A stretch of 64,000 bases of DNA from Geomonas sp. Red32 (GTDB lineage Bacteria; Desulfobacterota; Desulfuromonadia; Geobacterales; Geobacteraceae). The notes under the pieces are model-generated. The model did no database searches. It was not told the DNA's origin and saw only the letters and a list, made by a program, of their open reading frames with translations. The translations under genes and the position numbers were made by a program. Below, piece after piece: positions 32,344-42,479 of the stretch. The stretch spans positions 1,302,001-1,366,000 of the forward strand of contig NZ_JAKLOY010000001.1 in assembly GCF_023652955.1 (NCBI RefSeq). Reading direction: 5' to 3'. Each line of letters starts with the position of its first letter. Position 1 is the first letter of the stretch.

Positions 32344-33109
32344 AAGGCTCTTCGTCCACGTACCGTTTCCGCAGCTCAAGGAGCGGCTCCCGCTTCTTGC
32401 CAGCCGCCGCCTCAATCCCGAGCTCTTCCTCTCCGCCCCGGTCCTCGACACCACCCCCCTCTCCGAGATCGCGGAAGCTGCCCGCATGCTCCGGGAGGAG
32501 GGGCTTTCCTGCACCATCCACTGCCCCTTCATGGACCTGAACCCGGGCTCTTTCGAGCCGCTTTTGCGGGAGGCTTCCCGCAAGCGCTTCTACCAGGTGC
32601 TGGACGCGGCGGAACACCTCAGGCCCGAGGTGATGGTCTTCCACCCCGGCTACGACCGCTGGCGCTACGGGGAGCAGAAGGAGCTCTGGCACAACCTGAG
32701 CCTGGAGATCTGGAAAGGGGTGTTGGAGAGGGGGCGGGAGATCGGCACCGTGATCGCGGTGGAGAACATCTTCGAGGAGGAGCCCTCGACGCTCAAGGCG
32801 CTCATGGAGGCGATCGGCGGCGGGCAGCACTTCGGCCACTGCTTCGACGTCGGTCACTGGAATCTCTTTCACAAGGTGGGGATGGTGGAGTGGTTCGAGG
32901 CGCTCGGGGAGAGGATCGCCGAGGTGCATATCCACGACAACCGCGGCACCCGCGACGATCACGCCCCTCCCGGCGAGGGGGGGATCGATTTCGAGCTGTT
33001 CTTCTCGCTCATGGAGCGCTACGCCCCCAACGCCGCCTACACGGTGGAGGCCCACAGCCTGGAAAACCTCGAGCGGTCGCTAAAGGCCCTGGCGCCCTAC
33101 CTCGGCTGA
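32312..33109 (+). CDS. Xylose-isomerase-like TIM-barrel protein
   Basis: The 265-residue protein belongs to the sugar phosphate isomerase/AP endonuclease 2 superfamily. Metal-site residues are visible in HCPFMD, FHPGYD, IAVENIFEEE, HCFDVGHWN, EVHIHDN and YTVEAHS. The reaction is unknown; relatives include epimerases, isomerases and endonuclease IV. It overlaps the upstream channel gene by 32 bases, so it is co-translated with it, and its 3' end overlaps the convergent cheB by 30 bases. Confidence 0.82.
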   Translation: MSTSSTKAAPKRLFVHVPFPQLKERLPLLASRRLNPELFLSAPVLDTTPLSEIAEAARMLREEGLSCTIHCPFMDLNPGSFEPLLREASRKRFYQVLDAAEHLRPEVMVFHPGYDRWRYGEQKELWHNLSLEIWKGVLERGREIGTVIAVENIFEEEPSTLKALMEAIGGGQHFGHCFDVGHWNLFHKVGMVEWFEALGERIAEVHIHDNRGTRDDHAPPGEGGIDFELFFSLMERYAPNAAYTVEAHSLENLERSLKALAPYLG

Positions 33110-34144
33110 TATCCGCTCCCCCACCTCGGGGAGCGGGAGCGTCCCGTCCACCTCCAGGGCGGCCGCAACCGCCCTCGGCATGCCGTTGACGACGGTGGTC
33201 TCGGCCGCCTCCACGAAGACCTTGCCACCCCGCCGCTTGATCTCCATCGCCCCCCGCACCCCGTCCGATCCCATTCCCGTCAGCACGAAGGCCAGGCAGC
33301 CGCTCCCAAGGTGGGTGGCTGCCGAGTCGAACAGCACGTCGACCGAAGGGCGGTGGAGAGTCCCCTCCGGCTCCAGGTCGAGCCGGGTTACCAGCCGTTC
33401 CCCCCGCCGCGTGAGCTTCAGATGCTTTCCCCCCGGCGCGATGTAGACCCAGCCGGCCCTGAGCTCCTCGCCGTCCTGCGCCTCCTTGACGGTGACCGCG
33501 CAGCTGCGGTTGAGACGCTCGGCCAGGGGGCCGGTGAAGCCGGGGGGCATGTGCTGCACCACCAGCACGGGACAGGGGAGCTCGGCGGGAAGCTTGGCCA
33601 GCACCACGGTGAGCGCTGCGGGGCCGCCGGTGGAGGTCCCGACCACGACCAGTTTCGGGTGGATGCGGGGCGGTTCGCTGTCGGGAATGGGGAGGGGGGC
33701 GGCCTGCTCCGGGGGAAGGGGAAGGGCGACGCGGATGCCGGCGGCCACCCGGATCTTCTGGGTCAGTTCCCGCTCGAGGCCGGAGATGTCCATGGCGCCC
33801 CCGACCGAGCATTTGTCGATGAAATCCACCGCACCGAGCTCCAGGGCCCGGATGGTCTTTTCGGCGCCCCGGCCGGTGCAGCTGCTCAGCATGATGACCG
33901 GGGTGGGGCGGCGCTCCATGATCTGGCAGAGGGTGGAGATGCCGTCCATACCCGGCATCATCACGTCCAGGGTGATCACGTCGGGAACCAGCTCCTCGAT
34001 GAGTTCCAGCGCGCTGGCCCCGTCGGGAGCCACGCCGGCCACCTCGATCTCGGGGCTCTCCTCGAACATCCTGACCAGCGCCTTCCGGACGAAGGACGAG
34101 TCGTCCACCACGAGCACTCTGATCCTGGATCCCACCGATTTCAT
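33080..34144 (-). CDS. cheB: Chemotaxis protein-glutamate methylesterase CheB
   Basis: The 354-residue protein has a receiver domain (phosphoacceptor in VITLDVMMPGMDG) and a C-terminal methylesterase with the catalytic Ser in GTSTGGPAA, His in QHMPPGFT and Asp in LTGMGSDG. It demethylates or deamidates chemoreceptors. The ATG at 34144 follows GGAGGG. It is the last gene of the minus-strand chemosensory operon. Confidence 0.95.
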   Translation of the reverse strand: MKSVGSRIRVLVVDDSSFVRKALVRMFEESPEIEVAGVAPDGASALELIEELVPDVITLDVMMPGMDGISTLCQIMERRPTPVIMLSSCTGRGAEKTIRALELGAVDFIDKCSVGGAMDISGLERELTQKIRVAAGIRVALPLPPEQAAPLPIPDSEPPRIHPKLVVVGTSTGGPAALTVVLAKLPAELPCPVLVVQHMPPGFTGPLAERLNRSCAVTVKEAQDGEELRAGWVYIAPGGKHLKLTRRGERLVTRLDLEPEGTLHRPSVDVLFDSAATHLGSGCLAFVLTGMGSDGVRGAMEIKRRGGKVFVEAAETTVVNGMPRAVAAALEVDGTLPLPEVGERISAEVGRQGL

Positions 34145-34185
34145 CCCCTTTCCCTCCTGGACGTCGTCACCTTCCGATGCACCTA

Positions 34186-35859
34186 TTAGCCTATTGCCAG
34201 CCCGGCCGCCGCGGGACGGCCACCGCCCTTTTCGAGTGCTGCGATCACCGGCGAGGCGAGCGAGGCCCGACCGGGATCGGTACGGAGTGCGGCTTCCCTG
34301 AGCGCCGGGAGCGCAGCGGGATCGCCGATCTTTCCCAGCGCCTGCATCACCGGGAGAAAGAGGAGCTCCTCTTCCAGTAGCCCGATCAGGCGGGGTACCG
34401 CCTCCAGGCAGCCAAGCTCCCCGAGGGCAGCGATGGCCGGAAACTGGAGCCAGAATCCCTGGTCGAGCAGGTCGAGTAGCGGACGGCAGGCCCGGCGGTC
34501 GCCGATCCTCCCGAGCGACTCGGCCGCGCCGTGCCTGACGTTGAGATCGGGATCGTCGAGGGCGGCGATCAGCGGCATGACGGCGCCGGGGCTTCCTATG
34601 TTGCCGAGCATGACGGTGGCAAAATTCCTCACCTCGTGGTCGGGATCCTTCAAAAGCCCCTCCAAAAGCGGAACCGCCTGCTCCCCGAAGGCTACCAGCG
34701 CCTCCATGGCGCCGTTTCTCAGGTCGGCTTCGTTGTTGTTGCGCACACCCTCCTCGAGAACGGGAGCCAGGGTGTCGAGACCGATGGCGGCCAGGGCGGC
34801 CAGGGCCTCGTCGCGCTTGCCGGGGAGCGCACCCGCCACCTGGAAGAGCAACTCGTCGACCGCCCAGCGGGTGACCGGGGGAGGGACCTGCAGGGTGATC
34901 GACGGCTGCTGAGAAGCCACCGGCTGCTGAATAACTGGCGGAGGGGTGAGGGCCGCCAGCAGGGCGACCGTCTCTTCCCGGGGCGGTTTCGCGGCGCGGC
35001 GCTTTCGATAGATGAGCGAAGTGGCGTGATTGACCGTTTCGAGCTCGTGGCGGTAGAGATGGAGCGGCTCTGCGTCCCCGGTGAGGAGGTATCCCCCCGG
35101 CACCAGAAGCCGCTGGAGCCCGTCGATGAGGAGCTGCTGCCGCTCGAGCGGGAAGTAGATCATGACGTTGCGGCAGAAGATGAGGTCGAAACCGGCGAAA
35201 TTCTTCGGGGTTCCAGGGATGCTCCCTCCAGCCATCACCTCGGCAAGGTTGAGCCTCGTGAAGCGGATGAGGCGTTTCACCTCGTCCTTCACCACCCATC
35301 CCTGGTGATCCTTTCTCAGGTACTTGTCCCGGTAGGCGGGGGGAATTCCCTTGATCCTCGCCTCCGGATAGCGTCCCTCGCGGGCGGTCCGGAGGCACTC
35401 CTCGCTCAGGTCGCCCGCCACGATCTCGATATCCCAGGCCAGCGGGTAGCGGAGCGCTTCCAGGACGGTCATGGCCAGCGAGTACGGCTCCTCTCCGGTG
35501 GAGCAGGCGGCACTCAGAAACCGGAGCTTGCGGAAACGGTCCCCGGTGCCGCAGGGAAGCGCCGGCCGCTGGTTCCTCGCTTCCTCCAGCTCGGGGAGAA
35601 TGGAGGTCTTGAGATCCAGAAACTGCAGCTGGTTACGGAAGAAGCTGGTTTCGTTGACGGTGACCAGGCTGTAGAGATCCCCGCGCTCCCCGGCCGAGGA
35701 GGTGAGGAGGTCGAGGTAGTCGAGGGGATCGTCCACCCCGAGCCGTTCCATCCTTCCCTGCAGGTGGCGGCGCAGGGCCGCCTCGCGCCTCCCCGCAAAG
35801 CAAAGGGCGCTCTCTTCCCGGAGAAACCCGGCTATTCTGTCCAGATCCTTCTTCAGCAT
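34186..35859 (-). CDS. cheR: Chemoreceptor methyltransferase CheR fused to HEAT repeats
   Basis: The 557-residue protein is about twice the usual CheR length. Residues 1-275 are CheR: VTVNETSFFRN, SAACSTGEEPYSLAM (SAM site) and FDLIFCRNVMIYF. After a Pro/Gln-rich linker (~300-340), residues ~345-550 contain PBS-lyase-type HEAT repeats such as LLKDPDHEVRNFATVMLGNI and ALDDPDLNVRHGAAESLGRI. CheR methylates receptor glutamates using SAM. The HEAT part is likely a protein-docking scaffold. It lies between the MCP and cheB. Confidence 0.93.
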   Translation of the reverse strand: MLKKDLDRIAGFLREESALCFAGRREAALRRHLQGRMERLGVDDPLDYLDLLTSSAGERGDLYSLVTVNETSFFRNQLQFLDLKTSILPELEEARNQRPALPCGTGDRFRKLRFLSAACSTGEEPYSLAMTVLEALRYPLAWDIEIVAGDLSEECLRTAREGRYPEARIKGIPPAYRDKYLRKDHQGWVVKDEVKRLIRFTRLNLAEVMAGGSIPGTPKNFAGFDLIFCRNVMIYFPLERQQLLIDGLQRLLVPGGYLLTGDAEPLHLYRHELETVNHATSLIYRKRRAAKPPREETVALLAALTPPPVIQQPVASQQPSITLQVPPPVTRWAVDELLFQVAGALPGKRDEALAALAAIGLDTLAPVLEEGVRNNNEADLRNGAMEALVAFGEQAVPLLEGLLKDPDHEVRNFATVMLGNIGSPGAVMPLIAALDDPDLNVRHGAAESLGRIGDRRACRPLLDLLDQGFWLQFPAIAALGELGCLEAVPRLIGLLEEELLFLPVMQALGKIGDPAALPALREAALRTDPGRASLASPVIAALEKGGGRPAAAGLAIG

Positions 35860-35878
35860 CGCGTTTCCTTGTCCCCGG

Positions 35879-38185
35879 TTACGCGACCCGGAACTGGCCG
35901 ACCAGGACGGTGAGTTCCTCGGCGCGGGCGGAAAGCTCGCGGGCGGAGACGGCGAACTGCTCCACCGCCGCCAGATTCTCCCGGGTGAGGCCGCTGATCT
36001 TCTCGGTGGCGATCACCACCATCTCTCCCCCCTTCTTCTGCTCGAAGGTCGCGTTGGCAACCTGCATGGTCATCGAGTTCATGCCGGTCACCGCATCGAC
36101 GATCTGCCCGGAGGAGAGCGCCTGCTCGCGGGTGGCGAGGGAGACCTGGCGGGTGGCGCTGTTCATGTTGTCGAGCGCGATGCGGATCTGCTGCCCCCCC
36201 TGGGCCTGCTCGCGGGTGGCGCCGGTGACTGCCACGGTGATGCCGTTCATCTTCTCCACCGCGATCCGGATCTGGCGCCCGCCGAAGGCCTGCTCCTTGG
36301 CGGCGTTGGCTACCTGGAGGGCGGACTTGCTCATCTTATCCACCGACTCGTTGACCCTGAGGGAGGCGGCGGACTGCTGGTCGGTCATGCCGGCGATCTG
36401 GGCGATCAGCCCGGCCGAGGCCTCGATGTTGCGGACGATGTTGGAGAGGGCGTTGCCCGCCACCCCGGAGAGTTCCATGGATGCCTGGGCCTCCTTGGAG
36501 GCGAGCTCGCCGTACTTGACCGAGTCGAGGGTGTCGGCCTGCACCTGCTTGATCACCTGGGCGATCTCCTTGGTAGCCACCACGCTCCGTTCGGCGAGCT
36601 TTCTCACCTCGTCGGCAACCACGGCGAAACCCTTGCCCGCTTCCCCGGCGCGGGCGGCCTCGATGGCGGCGTTCAGCGCAAGGAGGTTGGTCTGGTCGGC
36701 GATCTGGCCGATCACCTGGACGATGTTGCCGATCTCCTCGGAGTGCTTGCCGAGGTTGAGGACCGAGTCGGCGGTCATGGTTATGACGCCGGAGAGCCGC
36801 TGCATGGCGGCCAGCGCCTCCTGGACGGCCGACTGGCCTGCCATGGCTTCCTTGGTGGCGACGGTGGCGACCGAGTCCGCCTCGGCGGCGCTCAGGGCAA
36901 TCCGGCGGATGGAATCGGTCATCTCGCCGATCACGTCGCCGGTTTCGGTCACCACCTGCTGCAGGGCCTGGGAGTTCTGGGCCACCTCCCCGATGGAAAC
37001 CGTCATCTGCTCGATGGTGGCCGAGGTCTCGGAGACCGAGGCGGCGAGCTCCTCGGAGTTCTTGGCGACCCGGTCGACCGAGGCGATCATCTGTTCGACG
37101 GTGGCGGAGGTCTCGGAGACCGCCGAGGCCATCACCTCGGAGCTTTTGGCCACCTGCTCGCTGGAGGCTCCCAGCTCCTGGACGGAGGAGGAGACCTCGG
37201 TGACCCGGCTGGAGAGGTTCTCGGCGTGCAGGGCCACGGTCTGGATGGAGGCGGCCATCTGCACCATGGTGCTCGAGGTTTCCTCGGTGGCGGATGCCTG
37301 CGAGTTGGCGCTTTGGGCCAGCTGGTCGCTTCCCGAGATGATCTCTTCGGAGGCGGTGGCGAGCTGGGCGGAGGTGTCGAGGATCTTGCCGATCATGGCG
37401 CGGAGCTTGGCGGCCATGCCGTCCATGGCGTTCAAGAGCTGGCCGATCTCATCCTTGGCCGAGGTCTGGCAGCTGGCGGTGAGGTCGCCGGAGGCGAGGG
37501 TTTCCGCGATCCGCACGGCGTTGGCCACCGGGGTGGTGATGGAGCGGGTGATGAGGACGCTGATGCCGAGGCAGAGAAGGATGCCGACCGCCACGATCCC
37601 TACCACGATGAGAGTGATGTGCCGGGCCAGGGCGGCCATGACCTTCTCCTGGCTGTCCATGCGGGTATTTCCCTCGACGGCGAGCTCGTGGGAGATGGTG
37701 TCCAGGCTGTGGATCTTATCCTTGTATGCCTCGATGGCCGCGTTGGCCCCCGCCGGGGTGGTCACCTTGTGGGCCACGATGGCGTTGTGGACATTGGTGA
37801 ACCCCTCCTCGTAGCCGCTTTTGAGGGCGTTCATCTTGGACAGGGTCTCTTTGTCCTTGGCCAGGGAGGCGTACTTGCCGAGCTCGACCAGGTGCTCGTC
37901 GAGTTTGGCACGCTGCGCTTTCCACTTGTCGAAGTAATCCTGGACCTTGGCGGGATCCGCTACGTTCAGGAAGCAGTCCTTCTCGAAGCGCCGCAAGTTG
38001 ATGATGTCGACCTCGCACTTGAAGGCGAACTCGCTGACCGAGGCGTCGCCGTTGAGGAGGTTGATGGTGGCGCTGGTCGCCTTGTCCACGCCCCAGTAGG
38101 CGGTGATCCCGCTGATCACGATGAGGAGGAGCATCAGGGTGAATCCCGCCCCCAGGCGGGTGCCAATCTTGTAGTTCTGCAGCAT
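35879..38185 (-). CDS. Methyl-accepting chemotaxis protein, extended coiled coil
   Basis: The 768-residue receptor has TM1 (~9-30), a ~155-residue periplasmic four-helix-type sensor, TM2 (~192-214), HAMP, then a very long signalling coiled coil. The hairpin tip [20 protein letters not shown] with [20 protein letters not shown] is intact. The stretch before the tip contains internal near-repeats ([21 protein letters not shown], then [21 protein letters not shown]). No C-terminal CheR-docking pentapeptide is seen. It sits with cheW, cheA, cheR and cheB and is presumably their main input. Confidence 0.93.
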   Translation of the reverse strand: MLQNYKIGTRLGAGFTLMLLLIVISGITAYWGVDKATSATINLLNGDASVSEFAFKCEVDIINLRRFEKDCFLNVADPAKVQDYFDKWKAQRAKLDEHLVELGKYASLAKDKETLSKMNALKSGYEEGFTNVHNAIVAHKVTTPAGANAAIEAYKDKIHSLDTISHELAVEGNTRMDSQEKVMAALARHITLIVVGIVAVGILLCLGISVLITRSITTPVANAVRIAETLASGDLTASCQTSAKDEIGQLLNAMDGMAAKLRAMIGKILDTSAQLATASEEIISGSDQLAQSANSQASATEETSSTMVQMAASIQTVALHAENLSSRVTEVSSSVQELGASSEQVAKSSEVMASAVSETSATVEQMIASVDRVAKNSEELAASVSETSATIEQMTVSIGEVAQNSQALQQVVTETGDVIGEMTDSIRRIALSAAEADSVATVATKEAMAGQSAVQEALAAMQRLSGVITMTADSVLNLGKHSEEIGNIVQVIGQIADQTNLLALNAAIEAARAGEAGKGFAVVADEVRKLAERSVVATKEIAQVIKQVQADTLDSVKYGELASKEAQASMELSGVAGNALSNIVRNIEASAGLIAQIAGMTDQQSAASLRVNESVDKMSKSALQVANAAKEQAFGGRQIRIAVEKMNGITVAVTGATREQAQGGQQIRIALDNMNSATRQVSLATREQALSSGQIVDAVTGMNSMTMQVANATFEQKKGGEMVVIATEKISGLTRENLAAVEQFAVSARELSARAEELTVLVGQFRVA

Positions 38186-38292
38186 TCACATCTCCTTATG
38201 CAATAAATACCATGGGCTCACCGGTCCTCCCGGTCTCCCTCAATCCGTCCAAATTCAAACCCGCAATCCAGCAATCCGGGAATCCTGGCGCC

Positions 38293-38614
38293 TCACACCT
38301 GGAAGGTCTCCACCAGCGAGGAAAGCTCGCGGGAGTGGGAGACGGGCTCCCTCGCCGCTGCGGCCGCTCTCCAGCGAAGCGGCTACGCCGGGGGCCTGGG
38401 CCAGCATGGCCACCTCGCGGACCCGGCTGGCGATCATGAGGTCGACCTTGCCGATCACTCCTTCGCTGCTGTTGTCCAGCATGGTCTCGGTAGTGGACTC
38501 CAGGCTCGCCTTGGCACGGTAGTAGGAGGCGCCGGAGATGATCCCCAGGGGGATCAGCGCCATGAGGAGGAAGCTTGCCGTCAGTTTGCCACGCAGTGTG
38601 TTGAATATCGCCAT
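38293..38614 (-). pseudogene. Decayed methyl-accepting chemotaxis protein
   Basis: The first ~85 residues are a normal MCP start: TM1 (LTASFLLMALIPLGIISG) and the beginning of a periplasmic sensor (KASLESTTETMLDNSSEGV, then VREVAMLAQAPGVAASLE). They run directly, with a change of frame, into AREPVSHSRELSSLVETFQV and a stop at 38293-38295, which is the typical C-terminus of an MCP. The HAMP and signalling core, about 1.5 kb, are missing. A large internal deletion left both gene ends. It lies between cheW and the intact MCP. Confidence 0.8.
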
Positions 38615-38652
38615 GCCGCACCCCCCAATCCCAACCGGAAGTTAGTGGTGTT

Positions 38653-39204
38653 TCAGCTGCCGAGCATCAATGCGCGCTGGAGGTCCAGGATGAAGATCAG
38701 CGCGTCTTCGAGTTTTCCCACCCCCAGCAGGTACTTCTCTTCCACAGCCACCGCCTCTTCCGGGATCTCCTCGACCAAGGCGGCCGGGACCCGGATCACC
38801 TGGGAGACCGAGTCCACCAGCATCCCGATCCGCTTGGGCCCAAGCTCCACCACCATGATCCTCTGGGCGTCGCTCGCCTCCCCCTCGGGAAGGAGGAACC
38901 GCCTGCGGAGGTCGACCACCGGGATGATCCTCCCCCGGAGGTTGATGACCCCTTTCACGTGGGAGGGGGCTCCCGGGACGTGGGTGATCCCCTCGGCCCG
39001 GATGATCTCCTGGACGCTCTCGATGGGAACCCCGTAGCACTCGTTGCCGAGCCCGAAGCTCACCAGGTGGAAGGTCTCCCGCCTCTCGGCCACCGCCTGC
39101 TCGACCTCCCGGTCGGCCTGCTCCTGGGCCTTGGTTATGAAGCCCGCCAGTATCTCTTCAGCGAGTCCCGAGGCCGGGAGCTCGATCTTCGTCGTGCCGT
39201 TCAC
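38653..39204 (-). CDS. cheW: Chemotaxis coupling protein CheW
   Basis: The 183-residue protein has a ~40-residue charged N-terminal extension followed by a CheW domain (FHLVSFGLGNECYGVPIESV, VPGAPSHVKGVINLRG, RIIPVVDLR). It couples CheA to receptors. It overlaps cheA by four bases, which implies translational coupling. Confidence 0.94.
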   Translation of the reverse strand: MNGTTKIELPASGLAEEILAGFITKAQEQADREVEQAVAERRETFHLVSFGLGNECYGVPIESVQEIIRAEGITHVPGAPSHVKGVINLRGRIIPVVDLRRRFLLPEGEASDAQRIMVVELGPKRIGMLVDSVSQVIRVPAALVEEIPEEAVAVEEKYLLGVGKLEDALIFILDLQRALMLGS

Positions 39205-40859
39205 GCTGCTCCTCCCTTCCCCTTCGCCAGCAGCGAGGGGAGATCCAAGATGAGTGCCACGGTGCCGTCTCCCAGCACGGTGGCGCCGGAGATGCCCGGG
39301 GGCTCCTCCAGGTAGTCGTCGAGCCCCTTGACCACGATCTCCTGCTGTCCGAGCAGCCGGTCCACGAGGAGCCCTCCGCGCTTATCGGCGCTCTCCACCA
39401 CCACCAGGTACCCGCCGTCATCCTCCCGGGGCGGGAGCGAGAAGAAGCGGTTGAGCCGTTTGACCGGGAGCAGGCGGTCCCTGAGCCTGAAAATCTCCCC
39501 ACCCGAAGCCTCGTGGAGCTGGGAGCCCGCGATGGTGAGGCTCTCCAGCACGCCGGAGAGCGGCAAGGCGAAGATCTCTCCGGAGACCTCCACCAGCAGC
39601 GCCTGGATGATGGCCAGGGTGAGCGGGAGCTTCATGGAGAAGGTGGTCCCTTTGCCGGGGACGCTCTCCAGCTCGATGACGCCGCCGAAGCTCTCGGCTC
39701 CCTTCTTTACCACGTCGAGGCCGATCCCCCGCCCGGAGGTCTCGGTGAGGCGGCCGGAGGTGGAAAAGCCGGGGAGAAAGACCAGCTGGAGCGCCTCCTG
39801 GTCGGAGAGCTGGCTGGCCTGCTGCGGGTCGATGAGCCCCTTGTCGAGGGCGCTCTTCTTGAGGTTGGCGGGGGAAAGGCCGCGGCCGTCGTCGGAGAGG
39901 TAGACGATGATGTGGCTCTTGTCGTGGCGGGCGCCCAGGGTGAGGGTGCCCGCCGGGGGCTTGCCCGCCGCGGCCCTCTCGGCGCGGGATTCGATGCCGT
40001 GGTCCACGGCGTTTCTGATCAGGTGCAAGAGGGGTTCGCCGATCTCGTCGATCACCGTCTTGTCGAGCTCGGTCTCCTCACCCTCGAAGACGAGCGAGAC
40101 CTCCTTGCCGCTTTTGAGGGCCAGATCGCGCACCAGCCGGTTGAAACGCCGGAACACGGTGGCAGCCGGGAGCATGCGGACCTTCATGATCGACTCGCGC
40201 AGGTCGGCGGCACTCTTGCCGATCAGCTCGCTCGTCCCGGAGAGAAGCGCCAACAGCTCGCGGTCCTTCACCTCGTGCTTTAGGCGCCCCTCCAGCGAGG
40301 CGAGCGTGGTCCGCTGGATCACCAGCTCACCCACCAGGTTCAGGAGCTGGTCGAGCTTGGCGAAGTTCACCTTCACGGTGTCCGACTTCTGGTTGAGGTA
40401 CTCGTACCCCTCCCCCCGCTCGGGGAGGACGGGAAGCGGCGCGGCCTCGTTTTCTTCGGGGGAGGCGGCCAGAAAGCCCAGGAGCATCTGCTCGGCGCTT
40501 AAGTCGACCGGCGCCGTGGGGTTGGACGCGAGCTGGTCCAGGGCGCCCCGCAGGGCGTTCAGGGACGAGAAGAGGGCGGAGAAGAGGCGCTCTTTGAGCG
40601 GGATCTTCCCGGCGCTCCCCAGCTTGAGGACCTCCTCCAGTTCGTGGAGAAACCCCTGCAGGTGGGCGAATCCCATCATGCCGGCGTTCCCTTTGAAGGT
40701 GTGGAGGCTTCCCAGCATGCTGGTCACCAGGGAGAGATCGGCTTCCCCCTCGCGCACCCCGCGCTCGAAGAGCAGCAGCGCCTGCTCGGCCTGCTCCAGG
40801 TGTCCTTGGGCGTCCTCTACGAAATCCGCGCAGAGGATGGAGAGATCGACATCCTGCAT
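39201..40859 (-). CDS. cheA: Chemotaxis histidine kinase CheA, lacking P2
   Basis: The 552-residue protein is shorter than typical CheA. Residues 1-115 are the P1 Hpt domain with H53 in GSLHTFKGNAGMMGF. A short linker leads straight to P3 (VNFAKLDQLLNLVGELVIQR), so the CheY/CheB-docking P2 domain is missing. P4 follows with HLIRNAVDHGIE, DDGRGL and GRGIGLDVV, then the P5 CheW-like domain. The ATG immediately follows the stop of the CheY-like gene. Without P2, phosphotransfer relies on direct contact with P1. Confidence 0.94.
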   Translation of the reverse strand: MQDVDLSILCADFVEDAQGHLEQAEQALLLFERGVREGEADLSLVTSMLGSLHTFKGNAGMMGFAHLQGFLHELEEVLKLGSAGKIPLKERLFSALFSSLNALRGALDQLASNPTAPVDLSAEQMLLGFLAASPEENEAAPLPVLPERGEGYEYLNQKSDTVKVNFAKLDQLLNLVGELVIQRTTLASLEGRLKHEVKDRELLALLSGTSELIGKSAADLRESIMKVRMLPAATVFRRFNRLVRDLALKSGKEVSLVFEGEETELDKTVIDEIGEPLLHLIRNAVDHGIESRAERAAAGKPPAGTLTLGARHDKSHIIVYLSDDGRGLSPANLKKSALDKGLIDPQQASQLSDQEALQLVFLPGFSTSGRLTETSGRGIGLDVVKKGAESFGGVIELESVPGKGTTFSMKLPLTLAIIQALLVEVSGEIFALPLSGVLESLTIAGSQLHEASGGEIFRLRDRLLPVKRLNRFFSLPPREDDGGYLVVVESADKRGGLLVDRLLGQQEIVVKGLDDYLEEPPGISGATVLGDGTVALILDLPSLLAKGKGGAA

Positions 40860-41285
40860 CTAGCAGGCCTCGGCGGGGGTCAGCGACGCGGAGGAGGGGC
40901 GGCTCCCCTGGACCTGGGCGGGGAGGATCTTTTCAACGAGGTTGTAGAGATCGGTGGAGTTGAAGGGCTTCTTGAGGTAGCCGCGGGCCCCCAGCCGGAG
41001 CGCCAGCACGGTGTCCTCTTCTTTTCCCTCGGTGCTGATCACCACGATGGGGATCCGGCTGCCGATGCCGAGCTCCCCGGCCTTCTCCATGAACTGGACG
41101 CCGTTCATGACCGGCATGTTGATGTCCAAAAGGATCAGCTCGATGTCGTCTTCGCGCTGAAGGATATCCAGCGCCTCCTGTCCGTTCATAGCGTCGAGGA
41201 ACTGGCAGCCGTAGCGCTGCATCACCAGGCGGTACATGTGGTGGATCAATTCGGAATCGTCGACGATAAGAACCTTTTGCAGCAT
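40860..41285 (-). CDS. cheY: CheY-like single-domain response regulator
   Basis: The 141-residue protein has a receiver domain with acidic pocket VDDSE, phosphoacceptor in LILLDINMPVMNG, T/S in VVISTEG and K in GYLKKPF. A ~20-residue tail (QGSRPSSASLTPAEAC) follows. ATG 41285 follows GGAGGATG. It is zero bases from cheA. It is probably the soluble output or phosphate sink of this pathway. Confidence 0.92.
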   Translation of the reverse strand: MLQKVLIVDDSELIHHMYRLVMQRYGCQFLDAMNGQEALDILQREDDIELILLDINMPVMNGVQFMEKAGELGIGSRIPIVVISTEGKEEDTVLALRLGARGYLKKPFNSTDLYNLVEKILPAQVQGSRPSSASLTPAEAC

Positions 41286-41296
41286 AACATCCTCCA

Positions 41297-42454
41297 TTAG
41301 TAGGTACGGGCCATTGCATGGTAACCCGCGGCGGGCGCGGTAAAGAGTTCGGTGACCGTGGCCCCTTCCGGCCGGCGGGAGCGGGGGGGAGGGGCGTTGT
41401 CGAAGGCGTCTCTCAAAAGGGGAGCGCACTCCCTGAAGGCCTTGAGGATACTGGGGTCGAAGTGCTCGGGGCGGGTGGAGCTGTCCCCTTCGGTGATCAC
41501 CCGGCAGGCGGTTTCGTGGTCCATGGCCGGCTTGTAGGAGCGCACGCTCCGCAGGGCGTCGTACTGGTCGGCGATCATTACGATGCGCCCGGCCAGCGGG
41601 ATCGCCTCCCCGGCGATCCCGAAGGGGTAGCCGGAGCCGTCCCAGCGCTCGTGGTGGGTGAGGGCGATGGAGGCGGCCATCTGCAGCATGGGGTGCGTGG
41701 AGCCCGCGAGGATCTGCTCGCCGACCACGGGGTGGGTCTTGATGACCTCGAACTCCCGCGGGGTGAGGTGGCTCGGCTTGAAGAGAATGGAGTCGGGGAT
41801 CCCGATCTTGCCGATGTCGTGCAGGGCGGCGGCCACCGTGATGTTCCTCACGAACTGATCGGGCATCCCGAGCGAGCCGGCGATGATGGCCGCGTAGCTC
41901 CCGATCCTGGTGATGTGCTCGCCGGTCTCCTTGTCGCGGAGCTCGGCCGCCACCGAGAGCCTCTCGATGATCTCGACGCTCATGGAGTTGTGCTGGCGGA
42001 TCGCCTCCACCGGCTCGCAGCCGCTCTCGACCACCAGCCGCTCGAGCTCCTTGCGGAACTGCCGCTCCCGGACCAGCTCGCTCTTGGCCCGGACGCCGTT
42101 TTGCACGGACAGCACGAGCTGCATCGGCTGGAACGGCTTGAGGACCATGTCGTAGGCCTTCAGCTTGACGGCGGCCACCGCAATCTCGACGTCGGCCGCG
42201 GCGGTCATGAAGATGACCGGGGTGTCCTGGTCGAAGGCGCGCAGGCGGGCCATGAGGGTGGTGCCGCTCATGCGCGGCATGTAGATGTCGGTGAGCACCA
42301 GGTCGGCAGGCTCGGTGAGGAGTCCGTCGAGGGCAGCGGCCCCGTCGCTGTAGGCGCGGACGGCGAAGCCGCGGCTGCGTAAAAGGACGGAGAGCATGTC
42401 CAGAGCCAATAGGTCGTCCTCGACTACCACCACGGTCCCTTGGGCAGGTTGCAT
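41297..42454 (-). CDS. Response regulator with HD-GYP output
   Basis: The ~385-residue protein has a receiver ([28 protein letters not shown]) followed by an HD-GYP domain with [13 protein letters not shown] and [11 protein letters not shown] intact. HD-GYP proteins degrade cyclic-di-GMP to pGpG/GMP. ATG 42454 follows GGAAGGGAG. It is the first gene of the chemosensory operon, 11 bases before cheY, so CheA may control cyclic-di-GMP turnover through it. Confidence 0.92.
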   Translation of the reverse strand: MQPAQGTVVVVEDDLLALDMLSVLLRSRGFAVRAYSDGAAALDGLLTEPADLVLTDIYMPRMSGTTLMARLRAFDQDTPVIFMTAAADVEIAVAAVKLKAYDMVLKPFQPMQLVLSVQNGVRAKSELVRERQFRKELERLVVESGCEPVEAIRQHNSMSVEIIERLSVAAELRDKETGEHITRIGSYAAIIAGSLGMPDQFVRNITVAAALHDIGKIGIPDSILFKPSHLTPREFEVIKTHPVVGEQILAGSTHPMLQMAASIALTHHERWDGSGYPFGIAGEAIPLAGRIVMIADQYDALRSVRSYKPAMDHETACRVITEGDSSTRPEHFDPSILKAFRECAPLLRDAFDNAPPPRSRRPEGATVTELFTAPAAGYHAMARTY

Positions 42455-42479
42455 AGCGCGGCTCCCTTCCGATAGGTGA

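Noticed and set aside
31141..32583. A 480-residue minus-strand open frame opposite the K+ channel
   Set aside because: It has low-complexity composition without domains; the opposite strand has clear channel and RCK motifs.
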